Positions 51,064 through 60,074 of a stretch of DNA of 64,000 nucleotides are shown piece after piece; position 1 is the first letter of the stretch, and the number at the start of each line of letters is the position of its first letter. The translations under genes and the position numbers were made by a program. Source of the stretch: Kitasatospora sp. NBC_00315 (lineage in GTDB: Bacteria; Actinomycetota; Actinomycetes; Streptomycetales; Streptomycetaceae); NCBI RefSeq assembly GCF_041435095.1, contig NZ_CP108025.1, forward strand, positions 1,364,001-1,428,000, written 5' to 3'. The notes under the pieces were generated by a model. That model saw only the letters and a list, made by a program, of their open reading frames with translations. It ran no database searches and was not told where the DNA came from.

Positions 51064-53213
51064 CGGGCGGCTCCGATCCCCGGCGCGGCGCCGGCGCCGA
51101 CCGCCGGGGTGCCGTTGAGGTAGCGGCCGAGGGCGGTGACCGGGAAGACCAGCCGGTAGAGGTGGTAGTTGATGGAGAAGTCCCAGGGGAACCCGGTGCC
51201 GGTGAACTGCGGTTCGTCCCAGGTGCCCTCGGGCAGCTGGGTGCGGACCAGCCAGTCGACGCCGCGCTCCACCACGGGGTTGGCCCGGCCGTCCGGGCCC
51301 TCGCCGGCCGCCAGCAGCGCCATCAGGGCCCAGGCGGTCTGCGAGGCGGTGGAGTCGCCGCGGCCGGCCCACTGGGCCGGGTCGTCGTAGGAGCGCATGT
51401 CCTCGCCCCAGCCGCCGTCGGTGTTCTGACGGTCCTCCAGCCAGCGGACGGCCTTGCGGATGGCGGGGTGCCGTTCGGGGACGCCGGCCGCCACCAGGGC
51501 GGGCAGCACGGAGCCGGTGCCGTAGATGTAGTTGGTGCCCCAGCGGCCGAACCAGGAGCCGTCGGCCTCCTGGTTGCGCAGCAGCCAGCGCACGCCCCTG
51601 CGGGTCCGCGGGTCGTCCGCCTTGCCGACCTCGGCGAGCATCTCGACCACGTGCGCGGTGACGTCGGCGGAGGGCGGGTCGACCACCTCGCCGAAGTCGC
51701 AGAAGGGCAGTTTGTTGGGCAGCACGCTGGTGTTGTCGACGTCGAACGCGCCCCAGGCGCCGTTCCTCGACTGCATGCCGAGGTTCCAGTCGACCGCCCG
51801 CTCGACCGGACCCGCCACCCGCTGGGGATCGGGGTGGGCGACCCGGCGCAGCGCGAGGACCACCTCGGCGGTGTCGTCGATGTCGGGGTAGTTGTCGTTC
51901 TCGAACTCGAAGGCCCAGCCGCCGGGTGCGAGGGAGGGGCGCTGGACGGACCAGTCGCCGCGCCGGGTGATCTCCTCGCCGATCATCCAGTCGACGGCGG
52001 AGACCAGCGCGGGGTGGTCGGCGCCGACTCCGGCGTCGACCAGGGCGATGGTGGCCAGGCAGGTGTCCCAGACCGGCGACTGGCAGGCCTCCAGCCAGCG
52101 CCGGCCGTCCTCGGTGTGGACGGTGAAGCGGTCGAAGGCGGCGAGCCCGGCCTGCATGACCGGGTGTTCGAGCTCGTAGCCCTGGAGGTGGAGGGCGATC
52201 AGCGAGTAGACCGCGGGGGGCTGGATGCCGCCCCAGCAGCCGTCCGCCTCCTGGCGCTCGACGATCCAGCGGGCGGCCTGGGCGAGCGCCGTCCGGCGCA
52301 GGGGGCGCAGGGCCCGCCGGTGGTAGGCGTGCAGCAGTTTGTCGAGCCGCTCGAAGAGGCCGTCCCAGCTGGTGGCCGGGGCGAGCGGGCGCTCGGGGAA
52401 AGGATTCGCCGGGTCGCTGTGCAGCTCGGTCAGGGTGAAGGGGGCGGGGCGGACCGGGCGGTGCGCGGAGACCACGGTGAGCGGTACGATCGTCTGCCTG
52501 GCCCAGCAGCCGAACGCGTAGATGTTCAGCGGCAGCCACTTGGGCAGGAACATGATCTCCGGCGGCATCTCCGGGAGCCGCTCCCAGGGCCACCAGCCGA
52601 ACAGGGCCAGCCAGATCCGGGTGAACACCCGGGTGGCCGCGATGCCGCCGCGCGAGCGGATGTGCCGAGCGGCCGCCAGCATGTGCGGGGCCGCCGGGTC
52701 GTCCCCGGCGAGCTTGAGCGCGACGTACGCCTCCACCGTGGTGGAGAGTTCCGGCGGGCCGCCGTAGAAGGTGGACCAGGTGCCGTCGTCCCGCTGCTGG
52801 GAGCGGATCCACTCGGCCGTGGCCTTGGTCAGTTCTTCGTCCCGGATGCCGAGGAACTGGCGCAGTAAAAGGTCCTCGGCGTCCATGGTGACGTTGGTCT
52901 CCAGGTCCCCCTTCCACCATCCCTCGGAGCTCTGCAGCGAGAGCAGGTGGGTGGTGGCCCGGGACAGTGCCTCCCGGGCGGAGGCGGGGGGCGGGGGGCC
53001 GTCGACAGGCCGTAGGTCGGGTGGTTCATCAGCTTGTCGGACCGGCCGTACTCCGTCGGTCTCCCACCGCGTGGCGTGCGCGGCGGGCAGCGGCGTGGCC
53101 GCGACCGGTGCCTGGTGGCCGTTCAGGCCCTCGGGCACCGGTGGGCGGTCGCCCACCGCGACCGGCTCGGAATCGTACTCAGGGTCGAGCCGGCCGTCCG
53201 CAGTTGCTGTCAA
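51060..53213 (-). CDS. shc: Squalene-hopene cyclase
   Basis: 717-aa membrane-associated triterpene cyclase that converts squalene to hopene and hopanol. The protonating DxDDTA motif is PDIDDTAEV (about residues 442-450). Several QW repeats are seen (LQSSEGWWKGDLE; RQEADGCWGGIQPP; NQEADGSWFGRWG; RQNTDGGWGEDM; QLPEGTWDEPQFTG), together with FAFGCWARQ and FPWDFSINYHLYRLVFP near the end. The N-terminal 65 residues are disordered and Pro-rich. The start is a TTG at 53213 (MTATADG), placed eight bases after the polyprenyl synthase stop, with that gene's GAGAGGTGA as ribosome site. ATG starts further in would delete conserved sequence. Confidence 0.95.
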   Translation of the reverse strand: MTATADGRLDPEYDSEPVAVGDRPPVPEGLNGHQAPVAATPLPAAHATRWETDGVRPVRQADEPPDLRPVDGPPPPASAREALSRATTHLLSLQSSEGWWKGDLETNVTMDAEDLLLRQFLGIRDEELTKATAEWIRSQQRDDGTWSTFYGGPPELSTTVEAYVALKLAGDDPAAPHMLAAARHIRSRGGIAATRVFTRIWLALFGWWPWERLPEMPPEIMFLPKWLPLNIYAFGCWARQTIVPLTVVSAHRPVRPAPFTLTELHSDPANPFPERPLAPATSWDGLFERLDKLLHAYHRRALRPLRRTALAQAARWIVERQEADGCWGGIQPPAVYSLIALHLQGYELEHPVMQAGLAAFDRFTVHTEDGRRWLEACQSPVWDTCLATIALVDAGVGADHPALVSAVDWMIGEEITRRGDWSVQRPSLAPGGWAFEFENDNYPDIDDTAEVVLALRRVAHPDPQRVAGPVERAVDWNLGMQSRNGAWGAFDVDNTSVLPNKLPFCDFGEVVDPPSADVTAHVVEMLAEVGKADDPRTRRGVRWLLRNQEADGSWFGRWGTNYIYGTGSVLPALVAAGVPERHPAIRKAVRWLEDRQNTDGGWGEDMRSYDDPAQWAGRGDSTASQTAWALMALLAAGEGPDGRANPVVERGVDWLVRTQLPEGTWDEPQFTGTGFPWDFSINYHLYRLVFPVTALGRYLNGTPAVGAGAAPGIGAAR

Positions 53214-53220
53214 CTTGACG

Positions 53221-54309
53221 TCACCTCTCTCGTACCACCACGAATTCGGCGAGTGCGACGAAGTGCTCGCGCACCACGTCGGCCATCGGCACCTCGTCCA
53301 GGGCGGCGAGGGCAGTCTTGTGCTGGCGGCGGGCCTCGTCCTGGGTCCAGGCGCGGCCGCCGGCCTGCTCGATCAGCGCCGCGCGGGCGGCGAGCTGCGA
53401 CTCGCTCTCCTCGCCGCGGCCCTCCGGGTCGGCGAGCTGATCGGCCAGCAGCCGGGCGGCGGCGTTGCCCTCGGCGAGCGCGGCGGCCACCGGCAGCGAC
53501 TTCTTGCGGTTGCGCAGGTCGCCCCAGTGCGGCTTGCCGGTGACCTCGGTGGCGCCCCAGATGCCGAGCAGGTCGTCGACCGCCTGGAAGGCCAGTCCGA
53601 GGTGGTGGCCGTAGCGCTCCAGCGCGTCGGCGACCCGGTCGTCGGCGCCGGCCAGCACCGCGCCGATGGCGGCGGCCGCGGCGAGCAGGGCGCCGGTCTT
53701 GTTGCCCTCCATCTCCAGACACTCCTCCACCGTGACGATGTCGCGGTGCTCGAAGGAGAGGTCCTGGGCCTGGCCGTCGATGAGCTTGCGGGTGGCGGTG
53801 GTGATCAGCCGCACGGCGCGGGCCGCGTCGGTGGCGCTCGCCCCGCCCGTGACGGCGGCGTCCAGCAGCACCTCCGTCCCGAGGGTGGCCAGCGCGTCGC
53901 CGACCAGGATCGCCTGGGCCGGACCGAAGACCGTCCAGGCGGTGGCCCGGTGCCGTCGGGTCTCGTCACCGTCCATCAGATCATCATGGAGCAGGGAGAA
54001 GTTGTGCACCAGTTCAACGGAGACCCCGCCGGGTACCCCGACCTCGGCGGGAGCGCCCACGGCCTGCGCCGACAGCAGCGCCAGCGCGGGGCGGACGGCC
54101 TTGCCGCCGTCCCCCTGCGCGGGGGTGCCGTCGCGGTCGATCCAGCCGAAGTGGTACGCCGCCACGGTGTCCATCGGCGCTGCCAGCCGGGCCACCGAGG
54201 CACGCAGCGGCGCGGCACAGAGCGTGCGGGCCCGGGCGAGCAGCTCGGGCACCGAGACCGGCTCGGCCTGCGCCGTGCCTCCGACGGCGGTGCCGATGCG
54301 TGACTCCAC
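53221..54309 (-). CDS. Polyprenyl (probably farnesyl) diphosphate synthase of the hopanoid operon
   Basis: 362-aa trans-prenyltransferase that should build farnesyl diphosphate for squalene. First Asp-rich motif LLHDDLMDGDETRR (DDxxD, about 108-114); second region FQAVDDLLGIWG has only the first two Asp residues in register, as in several actinobacterial paralogs, followed by TGKPHWGDLRNRKKSLPV. GDALATLGTEVLLD and EMEGNKTGALLA are further blocks. GTG at 54309 (MESRIGTAVGG) with GAGGGA upstream is chosen. Chain length is not determinable by eye. It lies between hpnE (107 bp gap) and shc. Confidence 0.9.
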   Translation of the reverse strand: MESRIGTAVGGTAQAEPVSVPELLARARTLCAAPLRASVARLAAPMDTVAAYHFGWIDRDGTPAQGDGGKAVRPALALLSAQAVGAPAEVGVPGGVSVELVHNFSLLHDDLMDGDETRRHRATAWTVFGPAQAILVGDALATLGTEVLLDAAVTGGASATDAARAVRLITTATRKLIDGQAQDLSFEHRDIVTVEECLEMEGNKTGALLAAAAAIGAVLAGADDRVADALERYGHHLGLAFQAVDDLLGIWGATEVTGKPHWGDLRNRKKSLPVAAALAEGNAAARLLADQLADPEGRGEESESQLAARAALIEQAGGRAWTQDEARRQHKTALAALDEVPMADVVREHFVALAEFVVVRER

Positions 54310-54416
54310 GTGCGTTCCCTCTCCCTGGTGGTGCCGGGCCGTGCTGGACGGCCGGGTGCTTGCGGTCTCGGCGGTGCCGAGGGTCTTCGCCGCGTCGGCG
54401 CGGACGGGGCCCGGTG

Positions 54417-55844
54417 TCACCTGGGCCACCTTCCGTCGCCCCGGTCGACCGGGCGGCGGGCGCCGCCCGCCAGGGCCGCGTCGGCGGCCGCGTGGCCGCT
54501 GCGCACGGCGCTCTCCATGGTCGCGGGCCAGCCGGTGGCGGTCCACGAACCTGCCAGCAGCAGGCCGGGGACCTTCGTCAGGGCGGACGGCCGCAGCGCG
54601 GCGGTGCCCGGGGCCGGGTCGAAGGTGGCGGTGCGCTCGCGGGTGACGAAGAAGTCCAGCACCCCGGCGCCCGCCGCGGCCGGCAGCAGGCGCTCCAGCT
54701 CGGGCAGGTAGCGCGCCCGCAGCTCGGCGACCGGCAGATCGATCTCGTCCTGGACGGCGGACTGCGACACCGCCAGGTACTGGGCCCCCGGGTGGGCCGC
54801 GCCGAGCGCGGAGGCGGCCAGCCCGGAGTGCGCGGTACGGTCGAAGACCCACTGCACGGGCGAGCCCAGGGCGGCGAAGAACGGCCGGCGCAGCACCGTG
54901 CGGTCGTAGACCACGTGCACGTTGAGGATCGGCGCGGTGCCGAAGGCGGCCAGCCGGTGCTGCCCCTCGATCGCGTCCGCCGGCAGCAGCGCGGCGGCGG
55001 TGTCCTGAGCACCGGCCAGGACGACGGTGTCGGCGGTGAGCAGTTCCCCGCCCTCCAGCCGCACGGCGTGCTGGGCGGCCGGCTTGAGCTCGGCCGCGCG
55101 GGCGCGCAGCAGTACGCGCACACCGGCGCGCTCCAGCTCCGCGAGCGCCGCGTCGTGGTGGATCGCGCCGAGCGGGGCGGCCGCCATACCGATGTCGGAG
55201 GCGCCCGGGTCGGAGAGCAGGCCGGTCTTGAAGACCATCGCGGCCAGCGCCAGCGACACCTCGTCCGCCCTGGCGTTCAGGGTGGCCACGCCGACCAGGT
55301 CCCACAGGGCGGCGAGGGTGGCCGCGTTCTGGCCGTTGCGGCGCAGCCAGTCGCCGAACGAGATCTCGTCCAGGGCCGGGTCGGACAGGTCCAGAGCCTT
55401 CAGCGCGAGCGCGCCGCGCACCACCCGCAGCCGGTCCGCCGGGCGCAGGTGGGGGTACGTGGCGAGGCTGCCGGCCAGGTGCAGCGGGACGGGGAGCCCG
55501 GACCGGCGCAGCCGGCCCACGGTCCGCCGGACGGCCGGACCGCCGCCCGAGACGCCGAGCACCGGAACGTCCAGCCGGGGCTGGAGGTGCACCAGGCGCC
55601 CGGCGCCGAGCCGGTCCACCAGACCGCGGTAGGCGGTGCAGCAGCGCAGGAAGACGTGCTGGCCGTTGTCGACCGTCAGCTCGCCGCGCTGGAAGGAGAA
55701 GGCCAGGCCGCCGAGCCGGGGCCGGCCCTCCACCAGGGTGACCCGGTGGTCGGCCTCGGCCAGGCGCAGCGCCGTGGTGATGCCGGCGAGACCGCCGCCG
55801 ACCACGACGGCGGTGGGCCGGGCGGTATCGGTTCGCGCGCTCAT
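54417..55844 (-). CDS. hpnE: Hydroxysqualene dehydroxylase HpnE
   Basis: 475-aa FAD-dependent amine-oxidase-fold protein that reduces hydroxysqualene to squalene. The dinucleotide loop VVVGGGLAGITTALRLAE (residues 13-30) and second FAD strand RVTLVEGRPRLGGLAFS follow the family. DNGQHVFLRCCTAYR (about 58-72), NARADEVSLALAA and the C-terminal LLLAGSWTATGWPATMESAV (about 432-451) are typical of HpnE. The ATG at 55844 starts just before the FAD motif. Upstream, a 130-bp gap separates it from hpnD. Confidence 0.92.
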   Translation of the reverse strand: MSARTDTARPTAVVVGGGLAGITTALRLAEADHRVTLVEGRPRLGGLAFSFQRGELTVDNGQHVFLRCCTAYRGLVDRLGAGRLVHLQPRLDVPVLGVSGGGPAVRRTVGRLRRSGLPVPLHLAGSLATYPHLRPADRLRVVRGALALKALDLSDPALDEISFGDWLRRNGQNAATLAALWDLVGVATLNARADEVSLALAAMVFKTGLLSDPGASDIGMAAAPLGAIHHDAALAELERAGVRVLLRARAAELKPAAQHAVRLEGGELLTADTVVLAGAQDTAAALLPADAIEGQHRLAAFGTAPILNVHVVYDRTVLRRPFFAALGSPVQWVFDRTAHSGLAASALGAAHPGAQYLAVSQSAVQDEIDLPVAELRARYLPELERLLPAAAGAGVLDFFVTRERTATFDPAPGTAALRPSALTKVPGLLLAGSWTATGWPATMESAVRSGHAAADAALAGGARRPVDRGDGRWPR

Positions 55845-55974
55845 CGGCCCTCCCCCCTCTCGTCGGTGCGCCCGCCGGCGTCGGTGCACCGCACACACGT
55901 GACACTCATGGCCAACGCGAATCTGCCCATGCGTGATTCCGCGTTGACAAAGCGTGACATAACTGGCGCGAGAA

Positions 55975-56877
55975 TCAAGAACGCCCTCCGGCGAGCCCCG
56001 ACAGCGCCACGTATGCCTTCTCCCAGCCGGGCAGGGAGACCCGACGGCGCAGCACGGACCCCGGATCGGCCGCGATCCGGGCGAGCAGGCGGTGGTAGAT
56101 GCCGGCCATCGCGGCGGTGCAGGCCCGGCTGCGCCGGTCCAGCATCGGGAGCAGCCGCAGGCCCTCCTCGAAGGCCTCCTGGGCGCGCGCGGCCTCGAAG
56201 GCGACCAGCCCGGTGAAGTCCGCGCCGACCGGGGGCCGCGACAGGGCGAAACCCTGCTCGCAGCCGAACCGCGCGAGGTCCTCGGCGGGCAGGTAGGTGC
56301 GGCCGTTGACGGCGTCCTCGCGCAGGTCGCGCAGGATGTTGGTGAGCTGGAGCGCCAGGCCCAGCGTGTCGGCGTACCGCGCGCCCAGGACCGGGTCGTC
56401 GCAGCCGTAGACACCGAGCGACAGGCGGCCGATCGAGCCGGCCACGCAGCGGCAGTAGACCTTGAGCTGGTCGAAGGTCTCGTACTCGGCGCCCTTGAGG
56501 TCCATCTCGACGCCGTCGATGAGCTCGTCGAAGCCCTCCAACGGGATCGGGAAGCGCCGGGCGGCGTCCGCCAGGGCGACCTTGATCGGGTCGACGTCGT
56601 CCTCGACGACCGCGCCGGAGCGGATCTCGTCCAGCAGCTCGCGGGTGCGCAGCAGCTGGTCGGCCTTGCGCTCCGGCGGAAGTTCGCCGTCGCCGATGTC
56701 GTCGACCCGGCGGGCCAGGGCGTAGAGGGCCGACATGGCCAGCCGCTTGGGCTCCGGCAGCAGCCGGATGCCGTAGCTGAAGTTGCGGGCCTGCAGCCCG
56801 GTCACTGCCTCGCAGTACCGATACGCCGCCATGACCTGCGCCGATGCCAGTGGTGATGCCGCCACTCGGGCGTTCAC
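55975..56877 (-). CDS. hpnD: Presqualene diphosphate synthase HpnD
   Basis: 300-aa squalene/phytoene-synthase-fold enzyme joining two farnesyl diphosphates to presqualene diphosphate. First Asp motif ARRVDDIGDG (about 54-63), second in LTNILRDLREDAVNGRTYLP (about 179-198, DxxxD), plus YCRCVAGSIGRL. Compared with HpnC it keeps both motifs in the phytoene-synthase style. GTG start overlaps the hpnC stop as GTGA (56874-56877), so translation is coupled. Confidence 0.92.
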   Translation of the reverse strand: MNARVAASPLASAQVMAAYRYCEAVTGLQARNFSYGIRLLPEPKRLAMSALYALARRVDDIGDGELPPERKADQLLRTRELLDEIRSGAVVEDDVDPIKVALADAARRFPIPLEGFDELIDGVEMDLKGAEYETFDQLKVYCRCVAGSIGRLSLGVYGCDDPVLGARYADTLGLALQLTNILRDLREDAVNGRTYLPAEDLARFGCEQGFALSRPPVGADFTGLVAFEAARAQEAFEEGLRLLPMLDRRSRACTAAMAGIYHRLLARIAADPGSVLRRRVSLPGWEKAYVALSGLAGGRS

Positions 56878-57908
56878 CTTCCCTTCGCGAAGATTGCCGC
56901 CGCCTTCACTGCGAGGCGGCGCTTGTCCGGCTTCGCCTGCTGGGCGAGTACGTCGTACCCGGCCGCCTCGACGGCCGCCAGGGCCGCGTAGCCGCCGGCG
57001 GTGAATCCCGCCAGGAGCAGTCGGAGCCTCCCCCGAACCGTACCCACCAGCGGCGCGCCGCGATCCAGCAGGGTCCGGGCCCGGTCCGCCTCGAAGGCGA
57101 TCAGCTCCCGGACGGCCGGGCCGGCGGTGGGCGCGGCGAGGTCGGCCTCGCTCACGCCGAAGCGCGCCAGGTCCTCGGTCGGCAGGTAGATCCGACCCCG
57201 GGCGAGGTCCTCGGCGACGTCCTGGAGGTGTTCGACGATCTGCAGGGCGCTGCAGACCGCGTCCGAGAGTTCGATCCGTTCGGGGGTGGCGACGCCGGCC
57301 AGGGCGAGCACCAGCCGGCCGACCGGGTCGGCGGAGAGCCGGCAGTAGCCGATCAGGTCCTCGTGGCGGGCGTAGCGGGCGGTGCTCTGGTCCACCCGGT
57401 TGGCCTCGATCAGCCGGCGGAACGGCTCGGGGGTCAGCGCGTGCTTGCCGACCATCGGGACGAGGGCGCGCATCAGCGGGTGCCGGGGGCCCGCGCCGCC
57501 GGACCGCGCCGCCGGGTCGAGGGCCGCCGGGTCGAGAGCCGTTGGGTCGTCGAGGGCCGTTGGGTCGAGGGCCGCCTCGAAGACCCGGTCGAGGTCGCGC
57601 TCCAGACCGTCGAGCAGCCCCAGCCGGAAGGCGCTCTCCTCGGGGGTCAGGGGGCCGGACGCGGCGGGGGCCGCCGGCGCGGGCACGGCCACGCCGAGCA
57701 GCCGGGCGACGCCCGCGGGGTCGGCGAGGTCGCCGTCGCCGGCGTCGTCGACCAGCCGGGCGAAGCCGTACACCGCCATGAGGTCGGCACGCCAGGCGGC
57801 CGGAAGGAAGAACGGGGCGACCGGGAAGTTCTCCAGGTCCGCCTTGTCCAGCGTCACCCCTGCTGACTGATCCGCTGACTCAACACTCGGATGGGCCGAA
57901 GCCGACAC
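56874..57908 (-). CDS. hpnC: Hydroxysqualene synthase HpnC
   Basis: 344-aa squalene-synthase-fold enzyme that rearranges presqualene diphosphate to hydroxysqualene. ENFPVAPFFLP opens the family region; first motif ARLVDDAGDGD (about 50-60); second LQIVEHLQDVAEDLARGRIYLP (about 223-244); ADPVGRLVLALAG between. A repeated DPTALD-type insertion (about 119-140) is unusual. Two GTG starts are possible: 57917 lies directly on GGGGGAG, while 57908 has it at eight bases, so 57908 is used. First gene of the hopanoid operon. Confidence 0.9.
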   Translation of the reverse strand: MSASAHPSVESADQSAGVTLDKADLENFPVAPFFLPAAWRADLMAVYGFARLVDDAGDGDLADPAGVARLLGVAVPAPAAPAASGPLTPEESAFRLGLLDGLERDLDRVFEAALDPTALDDPTALDPAALDPAARSGGAGPRHPLMRALVPMVGKHALTPEPFRRLIEANRVDQSTARYARHEDLIGYCRLSADPVGRLVLALAGVATPERIELSDAVCSALQIVEHLQDVAEDLARGRIYLPTEDLARFGVSEADLAAPTAGPAVRELIAFEADRARTLLDRGAPLVGTVRGRLRLLLAGFTAGGYAALAAVEAAGYDVLAQQAKPDKRRLAVKAAAIFAKGR

Positions 57909-58141
57909 TGCTGTCACTCCCCCGTTCTACACCGCCTGGACCACTGACCTCACCCGGACACGCGTCCGATAGCGCGACCCGGGCGACGGACCGCTCCCCG
58001 GTGTACAGCCTGGCACCGCGGAACGCGCCGGAGAAGAGCGCCCCCGGGCGCCGCGCGGGCCGCTCACCCGCACGGGCGAGGGCCGGTGCCCGGACGCTGT
58101 CGTCCCGGCACCGGCCCCCTCTTCGCCCGGATGCGGCGCCG
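57909..58141. promoter_or_regulatory. Hopanoid operon upstream region
   Basis: 233 bp between the hpnC start and the end of the same-strand transporter operon. The portion near 57920-57975 is the likely operon promoter region, with CCGTTCTACACCGCC and TGGACCACTGACCTCACC, but I cannot assign boxes. The right end holds a hairpin (see next entry). Confidence 0.4.
58081..58116. terminator. Hairpin after the exporter operon
   Basis: GGCCGGTGCC (58081-58090) pairs with GGCACCGGCC (58107-58116), a perfect 10-bp stem, 25 bp beyond the stop of the TagH-like gene in its direction of transcription. Confidence 0.7.
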
Positions 58142-58966
58142 CTAGGGGCGCTCGCCCTTCTCGTAGGCGCGCACGACGTCCTCGGTCGGCCCGTCCATGA
58201 TCAGCTCGCCGGTCTCGATCCAGATGGTCCGCTCGCAGGTGTCCCGGATCGAGTTGTTGTTGTGGCTGACCAGGAAGACCGTACCGGCCTCCTTGCGCAG
58301 CTCGCGGATCCGGTCCTCGCTGCGCCGCTGGAACGCCTGGTCGCCGGTGGCCAGCGCCTCGTCGATCAGCAGCACGTCGTGGGTCTTGGCCGCCGCGATG
58401 GAGAACCGCAGGCGGGCGGCCATGCCGGAGGAGTAGGTGCGCATCGGCAGGTTGATGAACTCGCCCTTCTCGTTGATGCCCGAGAAGTCGACGATGTCCT
58501 GGTAGCGCGCCTTCACCTCGGCCGGCGGCATCCCCATCGCCAGGCAGCCGAGCACGACGTTGCGCTCGCCGGTGAGGTCGTTCATCAGCGCCGCGTTCAC
58601 CCCGAGCAGCGAGGGCTGCCCGTTGGTGTAGATGCCGCCGCGCTCGGTCGGCAGCAGGCCGGCGATGGCGGCCAGCATGGTCGACTTGCCCGACCCGTTG
58701 GAGCCGATCAGGCCGACCGCCTCGCCCTTGTACGCGGTGAAGCTGATGCCCCGCACCGCGTGCACCTCGGTGATGGCGGGCGAGCGCTTGCGCGAGATCA
58801 GCCGGCTGAGCGCGGAGGTGGCACTGCCCTTGCCGGAGCCGGCACCGTGCACCTTGTAGACGATGTGGACGTCGTCCACCACAACGGTGGGAACGCGCGC
58901 GGAGTCCGTCTGGTCGGCCACGGTGTCGGCCTCTCCTCGGCTCTCGGTGGTTGCGATGTCAGCCAC
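58142..58966 (-). CDS. Polysaccharide ABC exporter ATPase, TagH/Wzt type
   Basis: 274-aa ATPase powering export of a wall polymer or glycolipid. Walker A GLIGSNGSGKSTMLAA (about 85-100), Q-loop/early loop LGVNAALMNDLTGERN as in teichoic/O-antigen exporters, signature YSSGMAARLRFSIA (about 178-191), Walker B HDVLLIDEALATGD (about 196-209) and switch His in FLVSHNNNSI are intact. There is no C-terminal carbohydrate-binding domain (as in Wzt), so the exporter is of the simple type. It overlaps the permease gene by 8 bp. The N-terminal 30 residues are hydrophilic. Substrate is inferred to be the product of the upstream enzymes. Confidence 0.9.
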   Translation of the reverse strand: MADIATTESRGEADTVADQTDSARVPTVVVDDVHIVYKVHGAGSGKGSATSALSRLISRKRSPAITEVHAVRGISFTAYKGEAVGLIGSNGSGKSTMLAAIAGLLPTERGGIYTNGQPSLLGVNAALMNDLTGERNVVLGCLAMGMPPAEVKARYQDIVDFSGINEKGEFINLPMRTYSSGMAARLRFSIAAAKTHDVLLIDEALATGDQAFQRRSEDRIRELRKEAGTVFLVSHNNNSIRDTCERTIWIETGELIMDGPTEDVVRAYEKGERP

Positions 58967-59930
58967 GGCCGTACTCCTCCTCGGACTTCCAAAAGAACAC
59001 GTAGCCGAACGCGAACGCGACCACGGCCCACACGGCGGCGATCAGCCACACGTGGTGCGGAAGCGTGAGGTAGTGCGGGAGATCGTGCCCCGCCGCGTCC
59101 TTGCCACCGGGGTAGATGTTCTTGTCGAAGCTGTCGGGCATGAACGCGTAGCGCATCAGGTCCATGTAGACCGACGCCGGGTTCAGCTCCGTGATCGTCT
59201 TGACGAACGGCGGCCAGGAGGAGATGTTGCCCTGGATGCTGTACATCACGCCCGAGACGTACATCCAGGTCCGCAGGACGAACGGCATCAGCTGGGAGAT
59301 GTCGGACGCCTTGGAGCCGACCCGCGCCATCACCAGGGCGAGGCCCGTGTTGAAGAGGCACTGGAGCAGCAGCGTCGGGACGATCAGCAGCCAGGTGCTG
59401 CCCGGCATGGTCCCGTTCACCAGGACGATCGCGACCAGGACGACCATCGAGATCAGCAGCTGCTGGAGCTGGATGACCGTGAAGGCGATCGGCATGCTGG
59501 CCCGCGGGAAGTGCAGGGCGCGGATCAGCCCGAGGTTGTCGGAGATCGAGCGGGTGCCGGACTGGATCGCGCTCTGCGAGAACTGGAACACGAACACGCC
59601 GACGCACAGCCACGGGATGTACTCGGGGACGGTGTCCCGGCTGCTGAGGATCACACCGAAGACCAGGTAGAACACCGCACAGTTGAGCAGCGGCGTCAGT
59701 ACCTGCCAGACCTGGCCGAGCTTCGCCGTGGTGTACTGGGCGACCAGTCGGGCGGTGGCGAAGGCCACGATGAAATGCCGACGGCCCCACAGCTCCCGGG
59801 TGTAGGCCACCAGGCCGGGCCGCTTGCCACTGACCGTCAGGCCGTACTTCTCCACCAGTTGCTTGGGGGTCAGGCCCGTGTCCGCCCCCCTCGGGGCGGA
59901 GAGGGTGACGGGTTCACTCACTGTCGACAC
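58959..59930 (-). CDS. Polysaccharide ABC exporter permease, TagG/Wzm type
   Basis: 323-aa ABC-2-type permease. Residues 20-60 hold a basic amphipathic start (LVAYTRELWGRRHFIVAF), then about six helices (LLNCAVFYLVFGVIL; IPWLCVGVFVFQF; LLISMVVLVAIVLVN; LLIVPTLLLQCLFN; VWLIAAVWAVVAFAFG). RSISDNLGLIRALHFPRASMP is the conserved cytoplasmic helix of the family, and LNPASVYMDLMRY a C-terminal block. GTG at 59930 with AAGGAC upstream. It starts 144 bp after the glycosyltransferase and forms the channel with the TagH-like ATPase. Confidence 0.9.
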   Translation of the reverse strand: MSTVSEPVTLSAPRGADTGLTPKQLVEKYGLTVSGKRPGLVAYTRELWGRRHFIVAFATARLVAQYTTAKLGQVWQVLTPLLNCAVFYLVFGVILSSRDTVPEYIPWLCVGVFVFQFSQSAIQSGTRSISDNLGLIRALHFPRASMPIAFTVIQLQQLLISMVVLVAIVLVNGTMPGSTWLLIVPTLLLQCLFNTGLALVMARVGSKASDISQLMPFVLRTWMYVSGVMYSIQGNISSWPPFVKTITELNPASVYMDLMRYAFMPDSFDKNIYPGGKDAAGHDLPHYLTLPHHVWLIAAVWAVVAFAFGYVFFWKSEEEYGRG

Positions 59931-60074
59931 ATTCGTCCTTCGCGGGGATCAGGAGTCTGGCGCCGGCCGGTGGGGGAACACCGGCCTTCGCCGAGGGGGA
60001 TCCACTGGGATCACGGGGAGCTCCGGCCGGCGGTGTGGTCACCGGCCGATGCGGTCATCGGATGACGGGGGTCA

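Noticed and set aside
51060..53213. Squalene-hopene cyclase as an oxidosqualene/lanosterol-type cyclase
   Set aside because: The DIDDTA motif and the hpn context are of the bacterial hopene type.
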